Assembly: GCA_024195265.1 (NCBI GenBank)
Contig: JAJLRJ010000008.1
Location: 29,189,432-29,253,431 of the forward strand
Direction: 5' to 3'
DNA from: Dendrophyllia cribrosa
Taxonomy: Eukaryota; Cnidaria; Anthozoa; Scleractinia; Dendrophylliidae
DNA: 64,000 nt
Part shown: piece by piece, positions 52,076 to 61,542 of the stretch
How the letters are laid out: the number at the start of each line of letters is the position of its first letter
Numbering within the stretch: position 1 is the stretch's first letter
Translations under genes and position numbers: made by a program
Notes under the pieces: generated by a model
Told to the model about the DNA's origin: nothing
The model's input: only the letters and a program-made list of their open reading frames with translations
Databases searched by the model: none

Positions 52076-52085
52076 TTATATACAC
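52076..52085 (-). promoter_or_regulatory. GTGTATATAA box of the polymerase
   Basis: Seven bases before ATG 52068. The box and the following CACATGGCAATGGCAAACGT recur at the YqaJ start. Confidence 0.55.
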
Positions 52086-52096
52086 AGGGTTTACGT

Positions 52097-52297
52097 TTCT
52101 TCAATTGGTTATACCAGGCCAGTGTGTGTTGTGCTAGCCGAGTTGTGGCCCATGGATAACCGGTTGCTAACAATTAGTAGTAAGTACAGTGCAAAACCGG
52201 GAACACCACGACATATAAAAATAAGGGGTCTGAGCCGGCGAGGACCCCTTATATTTATATGTCGTGGTGGTCCCGGATTAGCACTGTACTTACTACT
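52097..52297. repeat. Right TIR with terminal hairpin
   Basis: Inverted copy of 33769-33969. The outer 122 bases (52176-52297) again fold on themselves around a GCCGGC loop. A handful of substitutions separate the two copies. Confidence 0.92.
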
Positions 52298-52302
52298 TGG
52301 GT

Positions 52303-52730
52303 GATTGGAAATTACAAAACCTGAAAATCTCGTTCCAAAGTTCTTCAAACCTTTGTCAAGCCAAGCAAGCTGAACTAGCCAAGGTTCGTTTACATTCACT
52401 TTGAAAATGGAAAGCAACGGAAGAAGGACTTCTGCACTAACCTCAAATGTATATATATGAAACAAACACAGTAAATCACTGAGAATATTGGATTATGGCC
52501 TGTGTGTACGCCATAACGCCACTTTATTAAGATAATGCAAAAAACTAGTACAAAAATAGAAATGAAAAAACGATAAATAGAGTAAGCCGTGCCAGGGTGG
52601 CCAGAAAAAACCTACCATAAAAAACCCCGTGGGGAAAAAAGGATAGGAAATCTGGGGCGGGCCAGGCACGACTTAAGTCCCCCGCCGAGACTGCTATTAA
52701 ACTAAATAATTGTAACAAACTAAACGAAAA
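52303..52730. other. Right flank of the Polinton; no gene seen
   Basis: Junction between the TIR-bounded 26-kb segment and the DIRS copy. A GTGGGGAAAAAAGGATAGG stretch near 52630 may belong to the DIRS 3' region. Confidence 0.35.
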
Positions 52731-52731
52731 A

Positions 52732-53690
52732 CTAAAGAGCTATAGATTGTGCAACTTTTAAGCGGTCGCTTACGGTATGTTTAATGTATCTGTTCTTTGA
52801 AGTGGCACATTTCCAACCGGCATGCATATCCAGCAGATCAGCAGAAACACTCCTGCATGCAGGATTTGAGGCGGCACCAGACTTAATACTGTGCGTGCTG
52901 TAACGAGCAATGTCATCTACAAATGGCTTAACGTATTTCTTAAACTGGTCTCTGAGCGTTGAGTACGAAACTCCCTTACAAGCATGAAAACACTCTTTAG
53001 ACTTAGATTTAACGTTTCGGTAATAGAGACTGGGCAAGTAGACTTATGGGACCTTGCTAAAAAGGACGTATGCCCTTCTCTGTACTGATCGTTTTTGCGC
53101 TTCGAAATGAAAACTTTCATGTACTCGTCACAAATAGAGACATCCTTAACTGTCAAGGTGCGAATTTCATCTATACGAAAAAACCCAGCAAAGCCAACCA
53201 AGAGGACAAAAAGAAAACGAATAACGGCAAGCGAACCACTGGAAATATAATGATCAGCGATCCTTAAAACTACATCAAGAGATAAAGGCTCTTTGGGCTG
53301 AACTGGACGAGCGAGCTTTCGTCTCGCACCCTCTAAGGACGACTCAACAAGGGGGTGACTAGTGGGGCATTCTACTATACCGGCCAGACTATGACCCCAC
53401 TTAATACTATAAACAACTGACTCAATAGGAGATATACCAGTATTATTAGAAACAGAAATAGCAGTAAGCTCACTAATAAAAAGCGCAATGTGCAACGGCT
53501 TCGCCGGAATGACTTGAACTCCAATCTTTGATTCTGCCCATTTACGCCATCTGATCCAACCAGATTTGTATTTCTGAACTGTGGAAGGGGCCTTGGACTC
53601 GATCTGTAAATGAAGAAGGTCTGGAACAAGCTTTCGTAAAGATTCGTCGGTCAAAGAATTCGCTTCACGCCAAATCTCGGATTGGAGAAC
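52732..53690 (-). pseudogene. DIRS-type tyrosine recombinase
   Basis: Minus-strand YR of DIRS-class retrotransposons, which integrates circular cDNA. N-terminal SAM-like domain: STVQKYKSGWIRWRKWAES, PLHIALFISELTAISVS, SIKWGHSLAGI. Catalytic domain: GFAGFFRIDEIRTL (first Arg), then in a shifted frame YSTHSIKSGAASNPACRSV (His-x-x-Lys/Arg region) and HAGWKCATSKNRYIKHTV (catalytic Tyr). The second conserved Arg appears as Lys in HSIKSG. The frameshift near 53035 disables the copy. Preceded by a good acceptor (TTTATTTTTAG near 53691) facing a donor at the end of the RT gene. Confidence 0.85.
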
Positions 53691-53907
53691 ATCTAAAAAT
53701 AAAACAAAAGAAAACAAGAAAAAAGGTGAAAAACAAAAGAAATAATATGATGTCGGATCATTCAAAACAATACTAGGGCAAAAAAGCGAAAAGTTATAGG
53801 AAACAACAAACGTAGGCCGAACTGGATCGGCCAAGCAATGCTGCGAAAAACAAAAGAAAATACAACAGAATAAACCCAATGTAGACAGACTAAATGAAAA
53901 ACAGCCA

Positions 53908-54083
53908 AAGAAACACTGCCAAAACAGGCAAAAAAGGGCGCTGCCAAAAACAGGCAAAACGACGCTGCCAAAGCAGCTAAAATAACACCGCCCAATCAGG
54001 CGAAAAAAGACGCTGCCAAATCAGGCAAAAAGACGCAGCCAAATCAGGCAAAATAACACTGCCAAATCAGGCAAAAATACATA
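53908..54083. repeat. Minisatellite, about 20-bp unit (GCTGCCAAATCAGGCAAAAA)
   Basis: About nine imperfect units in the putative intron between the DIRS RT and YR coding parts. No coding role. Confidence 0.8.
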
Positions 54084-54174
54084 ACAGCACGATGAAAAAA
54101 CCGGGGGCTAAACAAAACATTAACGCACGAGACCGACAGTAACGAGCCGTCAGGGGAAACAAAAATGGCAAAGC

Positions 54175-56172
54175 TCACCTAAAATCTATCCTCAAAGCTA
54201 ACATTTTAAACTTCGGGCAACCGCTGAACACCGACGGACGCGATTTGTAAATCTGCTCCTGGCCAGGACCCTCCAACAATAGGTCTTCAATACAAGGAAG
54301 CTCAAACACGCCTGTAACAAAAGACTTGAACTGAGAGGAACTCTCGCGCAAAAAAGGCCAAAAATAGGCTGAAGGCCATTGTGGGACGATCAAAGTGCCG
54401 TAACCGGAGCAGGAGGAGAGAGCCCTAACAGAAGGCACAATGGCACCCACGGGAGGGCAAACCCAGTTGTTCTCATCTCGGCAATCCTGAGCTAAGGCGT
54501 CCACGCCGCTGCAACCTGGGGAGGCAAATTTAGAATTGAACCTAGGAAGCTGGGCATTGTAATAGGACGAAAAACTATCAATTGAGTGAGGGCCCCACTT
54601 AGCGTCGACAAGTCGAAAAACAGAAGGGTTGATGGACCAGTCGTCTTTGTCAATAAATCTGCTGAGAAGATCCGCTCGTTCATTTCAAGACCTTGGAATC
54701 CATTGAGCTTCGAGAACGATGCTGTTAGCAAGACAAAGATTGAAAATATCCATAGCAAGAGCCTGGAGGTGGGATTTGGAGCTTCCGACGGCAACTATGC
54801 GGGCGGCGCCCTGGTTATCAGTGAAAACTTTAACTCTCTTGTGCTTTAACTGAGCTACGTAAGAAAGCAACACGTAAAAAATGGCTTTCAGTTCGCGAAA
54901 CGTAGAGCTTTGGCCGATATCCTCGGTCTCCCACATGCCGCTAACGACGGAACCGTCTAAAGTAGCCGAAAATCCTCCGAATGCTACGTCGCTAGCGTCG
55001 GAAAATACAACGGTATGCGTGGCTAACGGTGGCCTAATAGAATAGCCGTTCAAGCAGTCGATGTTGCAATACCAGAATTTCAGCTCCTGTAGAAGACTGG
55101 GAGGAAAATGAATAATGTCATCCCATGTCGATCTAGCTTCAATGGCGAAGTACATTTGCCTGGTCAAAAGACGAGAAATTGGACCAACAGCTAACGCGAT
55201 TGAAATGATAGTGCCTGCTACTCTCGCAAGCTCGCGAAATGAAGAGAATCCGTCCTGAATCGCAGAATCTAACAAGCCTTTAAGTTTGAGGACTTTCTTA
55301 CCAGGAATCCGGAAAGACATTGAAATGGTACCAATCACGAAGCCTAGCCACTCACCGATTTGCATTGGATCCCAGTGAGACTTTTCCTCATTACAAAGAA
55401 GACCGGAGGAAGAAAGTTCTTTACGTTGAATCAAGCTAGCTGCTGCAGCAGAACATTTGCCTGGTAGACTACCAAAACCGTCATCTAAATAAATGAAACT
55501 GTTATGCCCCATTGAGCGCCAACGGGTAACTAACGGGCGCATTAACTTGGTGAAACAAAAGCAAGCGCTGCTGAGCCCGAAAGGAAGAACTGTAAAGGTA
55601 AAATATCTGACAACGCCGGAAAAAGGCCAGGCAAATCCGAGGTACTTCTGGTGTTCAAGACAAATGTCAACGTGATGATAACCGGATTTGAGGTCCCAGG
55701 TAAAAAACCAGTGCCCCTCGTCAAGAACTTGAGAAAGCGAGCGCAAATCCTCGTACTTGAATTTAGGCTTAACTAAATAATTGTTAACATGCCTAAGATC
55801 AATAACGAGACGCAACTTCTTCCCTTCAGCAACTGTCAAAGGATTAACGCAGAACGGGGGGACTGCGTGCTCTACAATGCAACCATTACTTAGAAGCGCA
55901 CTAATTGCCTAGGCGACAAAATCCGGGTGCTGAAGCGAGGATCTGTTATTCTTCAAAAAACACTGCGAGGGGTACTCGGCAAATGGCAATCTATAACCAC
56001 GCCTAATCATATCAAGGACAAAATCTGGCGCGTCTAAAGACTCTTCCCAAAAGTTAAATGAAGATAGTAAACGACCCTTAACGCCACTGTTTCCGTCTTC
56101 CCCGCTAAAGTCGTCACCGCAACCAGACAATAAATGAACTAAATCATACTCAACTTCGTCAGGGTTCGACAA
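54175..56172 (-). pseudogene. DIRS-type reverse transcriptase and RNase H
   Basis: Single frame on minus with several stops (55909-55911 TAG; TGA near 54683 and others). N-terminal part: FNFWEESLDAPDFVLDMIRR, YRLPFAEYPSQCFLKNNRS. RT: LRLVIDLRHVNNYL, FFTWDLKSGYHHVDI (motif A), LPFGLSSACFCFTKLM, SFIYLDDGFG (catalytic YLDD, motif C). RNase H: VVFSDASDVAFGGF, STFRELKAIFYVL, VKVFTDNQGAARI, WIPRS. The end carries a GTGAGC donor at 54176. RT lies before the recombinase in the same orientation. Gag-like zinc knuckle sequence precedes it. Confidence 0.88.
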
Positions 56173-56184
56173 GTCGCCATCTAG

Positions 56185-56267
56185 TCAATCACGTCGAGAG
56201 CTGCTCTTTGAAGAATCCGGCGTAGACTTCACGCATGTAGCACTCAAGTGACCATAATCCCCGCACT
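56185..56267 (-). pseudogene. DIRS gag zinc-knuckle exon remnant
   Basis: After a strong acceptor (CCCTTTTTTTCAG) the frame reads QCGDYGHLSATCVKSTPDS, the second half of a CCHC knuckle (C-x4-H-x4-C). It continues in the same frame, through a TGA, into the RT part. The first cysteine exon was not located. Confidence 0.55.
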
Positions 56268-57083
56268 GAAAAAAGGGGAACACATACAAAACAACATGAA
56301 AATGATGTCCGCAACATAAAAAATATAAGAACAGTTTAGTAGCGTGTGGCGTCGCAGACCCGAAGGAAGAACATAAACTGACAACAACTAATATATAAGA
56401 AACGCAATTAACACCTATTACGTAACTGAAACACTTCATTGTAAAATACAATGAGAATACGAAATACAGAACGTGCAGAAAGCAAATATCTGCTAAACTA
56501 CGTACCGCAGATATTTTGATATTACGCAAAGGTCGTTTCTGGAGGTGGGTGGGAAAGACCCTAAAATAAATTTTAAAGAATTTAATCGAAGATTGATATC
56601 GATTTATATCGGCAATCGATAACAATCGATTAAGAAAAGAAGTCGTGAGTTGGATTTGAATGGATTCAATTTAATTAATTCTCGACAATGGATTAAATAA
56701 GATGAGATGTCATCGATTGAAACGATATTAAAATCACGATTACAAACGTTTGCCAATTCGCCAACCCCACTGTCCATGAGAACGCCAATCGATAATACTT
56801 TTTCGACAAAAAACAAACCCGCTTAGTTTTATAATCTTTCTAAAATCTGCACACGAAAGTGAAGGAGGAAAGATTGCGTGACGAGTCCAAAGGACGTCTG
56901 CGTAGGAGGCGACACACGATGCGAAACTAATTCTGCCGGGCAATTGAAATTTGAACTTCGGCCTGTCTTAATAAACGACTAAATATTACACAGCAACAAT
57001 ACACAACAGCTAAATAACAATAAAATGAGCCACATAACAACGCACTTGGAGTTTCAAGTTAATAAACTAATTAATATATTTTT
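56268..57083. other. Upstream part of the DIRS copy; no clear gene
   Basis: AT-rich. Short ATCGATTTATATCGGCAATCG-like repeats of ATCGAT near 56590-56720. No domain recognised. Confidence 0.4.
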
Positions 57084-57135
57084 TTGTGGGTCGTTTTGGG
57101 TCGTTTTGGGTAATTTTCTGGGTCGTTGTGGATAG
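57084..57135. repeat. Minisatellite GGGTCGTTTTGGGTCGTTTT, right copy
   Basis: Inverted counterpart of the array at 31180-31312, just inside the right end of the 26-kb segment. Confidence 0.75.
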
Positions 57136-57151
57136 TTCCGCGTTTTAGTAA

Positions 57152-57632
57152 CCGCTCGTAGCCCGGGGCTTTGAAGCAAAGCCGGCGGACTGCTCGAGCT
57201 TTGAGGTCGCCGTATTGTTCCAGGAGTTGTAGTAGGTTTTCATCGGGGAATTCAACGCATGACACGTGTAGTGCTTTTTGCCTTAAAGGCGTAAAGGGAT
57301 AACGCGGCTTTCGTAGTCAAAGCCCGATGCCGCCAACCGCGTGGCCGATTCTGTAGATCGGAGGGTGATGTCAAAGCACTTTCCTCCGTAGAGGGGTACA
57401 ACTCCAACGATTTCTTCCTTAAAGTCCGTGACGACTGCGCTATACTGAGCGAATCAAGAGCCAGGTTTTCCTGCACTATCAAGCCGACAGTTCTAGTGTG
57501 GGCGAACGGCTGGTGCGCGGGACGCGCGGCCATCTCCACGTAACGCGAGGGCGAGAAAACTCGCGAGACCAAAACCAAAACCACAAAATTGAAAAGCACG
57601 CACTCACCAAAGCGAAGACAGATGGTTACCAC
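57152..57632 (-). pseudogene. Tx1-like LINE ORF1, N-terminal part of the split copy
   Basis: Minus-strand frame beginning VEMAARPAHQPFAHTRTVG, then NLALDSLSIAQS, LRKKSLELYPSTEESALTS and, after a frameshift near 57260, VEFPDENLLQLLEQYGDLK and AVRRLCFKAPGYE. This is the N-terminal and RRM-like region of ORF1 of Tx1-type LINEs, an RNA-binding protein. It stops at GYE where the 26-kb segment begins. The reading resumes at 31160 as HIENGIRVVEFTR followed by the zinc knuckle. Confidence 0.65.
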
Positions 57633-57639
57633 ACACTTT

Positions 57640-58230
57640 CTTGCTTGTGGTGAAAAAACAGCACCAAATCTTGTGAAAAAAAGCTCTCCTTAGTCGTCGA
57701 AGTTGAGGATTATTCTGGCTTTGAAGTTGAGGATTATTCTGGCTTTTGGCCTTGAAAAAGTGGAGCACTGATAAGAACAGATCCCCTAATGCTGTACAGG
57801 AAAGTTGTTAGCAGAGGGGCACGGGTTCCCCTCCTTTTGCAAAAAAAAAATAACGATAAGGCCCAGCCTACAACATTTTCTAAACACGACTCGTCTATTG
57901 TATAACCAAATTATAGACGTGAAAATGTAAACTTTGTAATCGAAAATTAGTGATTTCCTGTTTTTAATACCCCAAATGGCTACTAAAATAAAACTACGCC
58001 CATTTCGCGAACATAAATTTCTATTGGCTGATTTGCATCATGTGATGCTTTCATGTACGTATTTTGAGTAGACTTATTGTAAAGGTGCGCTACAACGGCA
58101 TCTTTACCATATTCACTATCAATTCTTCTATTTTTTTTTTTAACCTCACGTTCTAACGCATTAACGAGATGGCTTTAAGAGCCCTTTGATTAAATACCGT
58201 TTTTCTGTATTTGAATAAAGTATTATTATT
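57640..58230. other. No gene seen
   Basis: A 24-base direct repeat (GAAGTTGAGGATTATTCTGG ...) is found twice in tandem at 57697-57745. Otherwise featureless AT-rich DNA. Confidence 0.4.
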
Positions 58231-58841
58231 ATATGGAATCCCACCAGGCTCAGTTCTTGGCCCAACACTATTTTCGTTGTACCTTAGCGATATATCCTTC
58301 GCAGTAAAATCTAAATCTACGGTGTATTGCATAGGGAAATCCATAGAACAGGTGACTGCACAGCTCAATCATGCCCTTGAGGAACTGAATAAATGGTACC
58401 AACAGAACACATGAACTGCACACCCAACGAAGCACAAAGCCATGTTCTTTCACAGAGGCTCCTTCACTGGACCATTGAAAGCATTGGACTTTGGAAACGT
58501 CCGTGTGAAATGGGTAACACATTCTAAGTTAGTGGGAGTCAATTGACGATAAGCTGAATTGGATGCAACATATCGTGGAAGTCAAGAAAGGATTTGTGCA
58601 AAAATTGCATTTGTTGAAAAGAAGCAGATTTTTACCCAAAAAGTCCCTTTTAGACTTGTATTTTAAAGTAATTTTACCTTCGGTTACATATGCGCTGCCG
58701 GTGTGGGGCGGCTTTACTTCTAAAGACAATTTTAATTCATCAGAAAAATTACATTGTAAGGCAGCTAGAATTATTTATGGCTTTGCTAAGTCAACAGAAG
58801 ACGTCCTTAAAGAAGTTAAATGGAACACGCTATTGCATATA
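58231..58841 (+). pseudogene. LINE reverse transcriptase fragment (left part of a split copy)
   Basis: GIPPGSVLGPTLFSLYLSDI (RT motif B region) is followed by a region where the YADD box should be but reads VYCIGKSIEQ, so the active site is lost. The thumb and C-terminus follow in other frames (KGFVQKLHLLKRSRFLPKKS, LYFKVILPSVTYALPVWGG, LHCKAARIIYGFAKS, EVKWNTLLHI). It is cut at 58841. The final segment of the same protein type is at 61129-61496. Confidence 0.8.
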
Positions 58842-59210
58842 GTCCGTGGGCCAGTAGACGAAACCCTCCCCCTCCTCAGGGAATTTTTGGGACATAAACC
58901 GTTTTGAAGCATACCTTGAGGGTGTTTCAAATCAGGTTGTTCGCACTTCTCAAGTGGAGGCGTTTGGCCGTACGGCCGCATTCTTTATCTGAGGCAAAAA
59001 CCACAGGGTACCCAAGTCGTTATAGTCCGTAGGGGGCAGTAGACCAAACCCTCCCCCCTCGGGGAATGTTTAGGACATATACCGTTTTGAAGCATAGCCC
59101 GAGGGTGTTTCAAATCAGGCTGCTCGCACCTCTCATCTGGAGGTGTTTGGCCGTACGGCCGCATTCTTTATTTGAGGTTAAAAACCACCAAGTCGTTATT
59201 TTTGAAAATT
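58842..59210. repeat. Left doubled TIR
   Basis: Two ~183-bp units, each with GTTTTGAAGCATA, GGGTGTTTCAAATCAGG, GGCCGTACGGCCGCATTCTT and AAGTCGTTAT. The GGCCGTACGGCC palindrome marks each unit. Confidence 0.85.
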
Positions 59211-59504
59211 ACTCAAAGCCCCCAGAAAAATATAATATATATATTTGTTTTCTTTTTCGATGGTGAAACTGAAATAATTAGTTGACAAAACGCCAACATA
59301 CCATCCAAGGCCGACCGAAAATTAATGATCCGATTCACAATCCGAAATTTAAGACAGACAAACTCCGGAATCCGAGCCAATATTTTCGGCTGATCCGCGA
59401 TCCACGGTAATTTTCAAATCCGCGAATCCACTTGTTTTATCACTAAAGCTACGAGGCGCTATGCTACGTGCCTCGTTGGTTATATTGTTACTCTAGCTCA
59501 TATC

Positions 59505-60363
59505 CGGCAAGTCCGAGAAGAGGGTGTGGTTTGTCTTACAAGTATCAATGGCCGAGAAACAGTGGCTGACAAGATATTGGAGCTTTGTTCGACTCAAGAA
59601 GAAGCAGACACCAAGACAGTTCTGTATGTTCTTCACATCGAACAACAGACGCCCGACACCATCATAGTCAGATCCCCAGACACGGATGTATTCGTTCTCC
59701 TTCTTAGCACTGCACCGAGTCTAGCAAAGAGTGTTCTGGTTGACACAGGTGTTGGTGACAAGAGACGGCTGATAGATGTGAAGGCAGCAGCATGTGATCT
59801 CGGCGAGGGGATGTGTCAAGCGCTTCCTGGATTCCATAGCTACACTGGTTGTGACACCACTAGTGCCTCCGTCCGGAAAAGCAAGCTAAAGCCTTTTAAA
59901 CTCCTTCAGAAGTACCCCTCTTTCATTCCGACATTCCAAGACCTTGGCAAGTATCCGAACCCCTCTGAAGAAACACTGGAACGTCTAGAGAGCTTCACTA
60001 GCCTCATGTATGGTGGGAGACTAAATGATATAAATTCGCTGAGGCATGCTAAATTCCAGGAACGGCTGACCTTGAAGCCTGGTGAAAAGCTGTTATCAAG
60101 TTACAGTGGAGTGGATATGAGCCTGCTTACACCGTGTCGTGATACACTCACTATGCACATTTAGAGGTGTAACTACCAGGCCTACATTTGGAGAAATGCT
60201 CACCAGGAAGCTTCTCATCTACCCCCAAGAAATTAAGTGGACGGAGGGCAATATGATGCCTCAAGAGCTGGTAGATATCATAGTTGACACTCATACACAA
60301 GACGAGGAAGATGACGAAGAGATTCTTGAGCTGGACAATATTGTGGACTTGATTTTTGTTTGA
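59505..60363 (+). pseudogene. FEN1/PIN-like nuclease family protein, truncated copy
   Basis: Frame from about 59505 to 60164, then a second frame to 60363. Key segments: LCSTQEEADTKTVLYVLH, IIVRSPDTDVFVLLLST, LPGFHSYTGCDTTSASV. These are the same three acidic motifs as in the longer protein downstream (61543-63243). The N-terminal third and C-terminal cysteine cluster are missing. The tail is acidic (DEEDDEEILELDNIVDLI). It lies between the TIRs 58842-61126 and is probably the remnant of that element's gene. Confidence 0.6.
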
Positions 60364-60754
60364 TTTTGCTGTATAGAAACGGCGCACAGGTATGTATTCA
60401 TGAGAAATGCATCTATTCGCAGTATTAGAATACTGAATGCCTTTTCTACGGGTTTTTAAGAAAATCAAAACAATACGGGGTTTTTTGTTTTGTTTTGCTT
60501 CAGATAAAGAACACTGCAAATATTAGTGTCCGGACACCAAGCAGGAGAAGATGATGACGATTAATAGATTCCCGAGTTGGAAAGTATCGTATATGTGATA
60601 TTCATGAAACATAGTGACAGTATTGATGCTCGGCTAATGGCAATTGGGTGCTTATATGTGAGACTTTGGTGTGTGTGCATCTCCACTATAACATATTGAG
60701 CTAGCATACGCATTTTAGGGTGTTATGTGCCTTTTCTGGGGGCTTTAAGAGTAA

Positions 60755-61126
60755 TTTTCAAAAATAACGACTTGGGTACCCTGTGGTTTTTGCCTCAAAT
60801 AAAGAATGCGGTCGTACGGCCAAACACCTCCAGTTGAGAAGGGCGAGCAACCTGATTTGAAACACCCTTGGGCTATGCTTCAAAACGGTATATGTCCCAA
60901 ACATTCCCCGAGGGGGGAGGGTTTGGTCTACTGGCCCCCGAGACTATAACGACTTGGGTACCTTGTGGTTTTTGCCTCAGATAAAGAATGCGGCCGTACG
61001 GCCAAACGCCTCCACTTGAGAAGTGCGAATTTGAAACACCCTCAGGCTATGCTTCAAAATGGTATATGTCCCAAAAATTCCCCGAGGGGGAGGGGGGGGA
61101 AGGGTTTCGTCCACTGGCCCACGGAC
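60755..61126. repeat. Right doubled TIR
   Basis: Two inverted units matching 58842-59210, including the GGCCGTACGGCC palindromes (one reads GGTCGTACGGCC). Confidence 0.85.
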
Positions 61127-61128
61127 TA

Positions 61129-61496
61129 ATAGGTGCAAAGTAAGCTTGGCGAAATTAGCACATAAAATTTATTAGCACATAAAATTTATTTCAAACTAAC
61201 CCCCCCCCCCTAACATGTCTCAAATTATAGCGACGAATGATAGTAATTATAATCTCAGAAGTAAACATAAAGTTGTTGTACCTCGTTTTAACACACATTT
61301 TATGAAACATTCGATTGCGCATCGTGGCTCAATTTTATGGAATGCAGTGTTAGTGAACTGTAACGAAGATTGTTTGCAAAGTGTAAAAACGTTCTGTAGA
61401 ATGGCCAATAAGAATGACACTCTCCAAAGAATGGACTTTAATGCCTTATCGGTCCAATCAATCCCAAATTTCATGCCTGATTTTATAATATATTAA
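61129..61496 (+). pseudogene. LINE C-terminal region (right part of the split copy)
   Basis: Continues the LINE from 58841: KVSLAKLAHKIYFKLT, then SNYNLRSKHKVVVPRFNTH and MKHSIAHRGSILWNAV, the usual C-terminal end of CR1-type LINE proteins. A C run (61201-61210) may have caused a frameshift. Confidence 0.7.
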
Positions 61497-61542
61497 TCAA
61501 ATTTGAAATTTTACAATATTTTATTGATTATGTACGTCTGAC

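Larger units (their letters stand above)
33769..52297. mobile_element. Polinton/Maverick (adintovirus-like) endogenous virus, 18.5 kb
   Basis: Bounded by 201-bp TIRs (33769-33969; 52097-52297) and a direct TGGGT on both sides (33764-33768; 52298-52302), the duplication expected of a retroviral-type integrase. It carries the Polinton hallmark set: RVE integrase, protein-primed DNA polymerase B, packaging ATPase and a double-jelly-roll-type capsid protein. It also carries a YqaJ nuclease and a VLTF3-like factor. Genes are short-spaced on both strands, each with a TATATAC box. Damage is limited to two stops and one frameshift, so the insertion is probably young. Confidence 0.92.
31163..57151. 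mobile_element. 26-kb segment with 33-bp inverted ends inserted in the LINE ORF1
   Basis: The left end reads TTACTAAATCGCGGAACTA then CCCACAACGACCCA (31163-31195). The right end, read on minus from 57151, is TTACTAAAACGCGGAACTA then TCCACAACGACCCA. Two mismatches in 33. Inside each end is an AACGACCCA-type minisatellite. The LINE ORF1 reading is interrupted exactly here. Most of its length is the nested Polinton and DIRS copy, leaving about 3 kb of its own sequence with no recognisable transposase. Confidence 0.65.
58842..61126. mobile_element. 2.3-kb transposon with tandemly doubled TIRs, TA flanked
   Basis: Ends GTCCGTGGGCCAGTAGACG and its complement, flanked by TA (58840-58841; 61127-61128). 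Each TIR is made of two tandem units of about 183 bp (second left unit starts at 59025 with GTCCGTAGGGGGCAGTAGACC). The right side at 60755-61126 is the inverted equivalent. It interrupts a LINE. Inside is a truncated nuclease-like gene (59505-60363). Confidence 0.85.
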
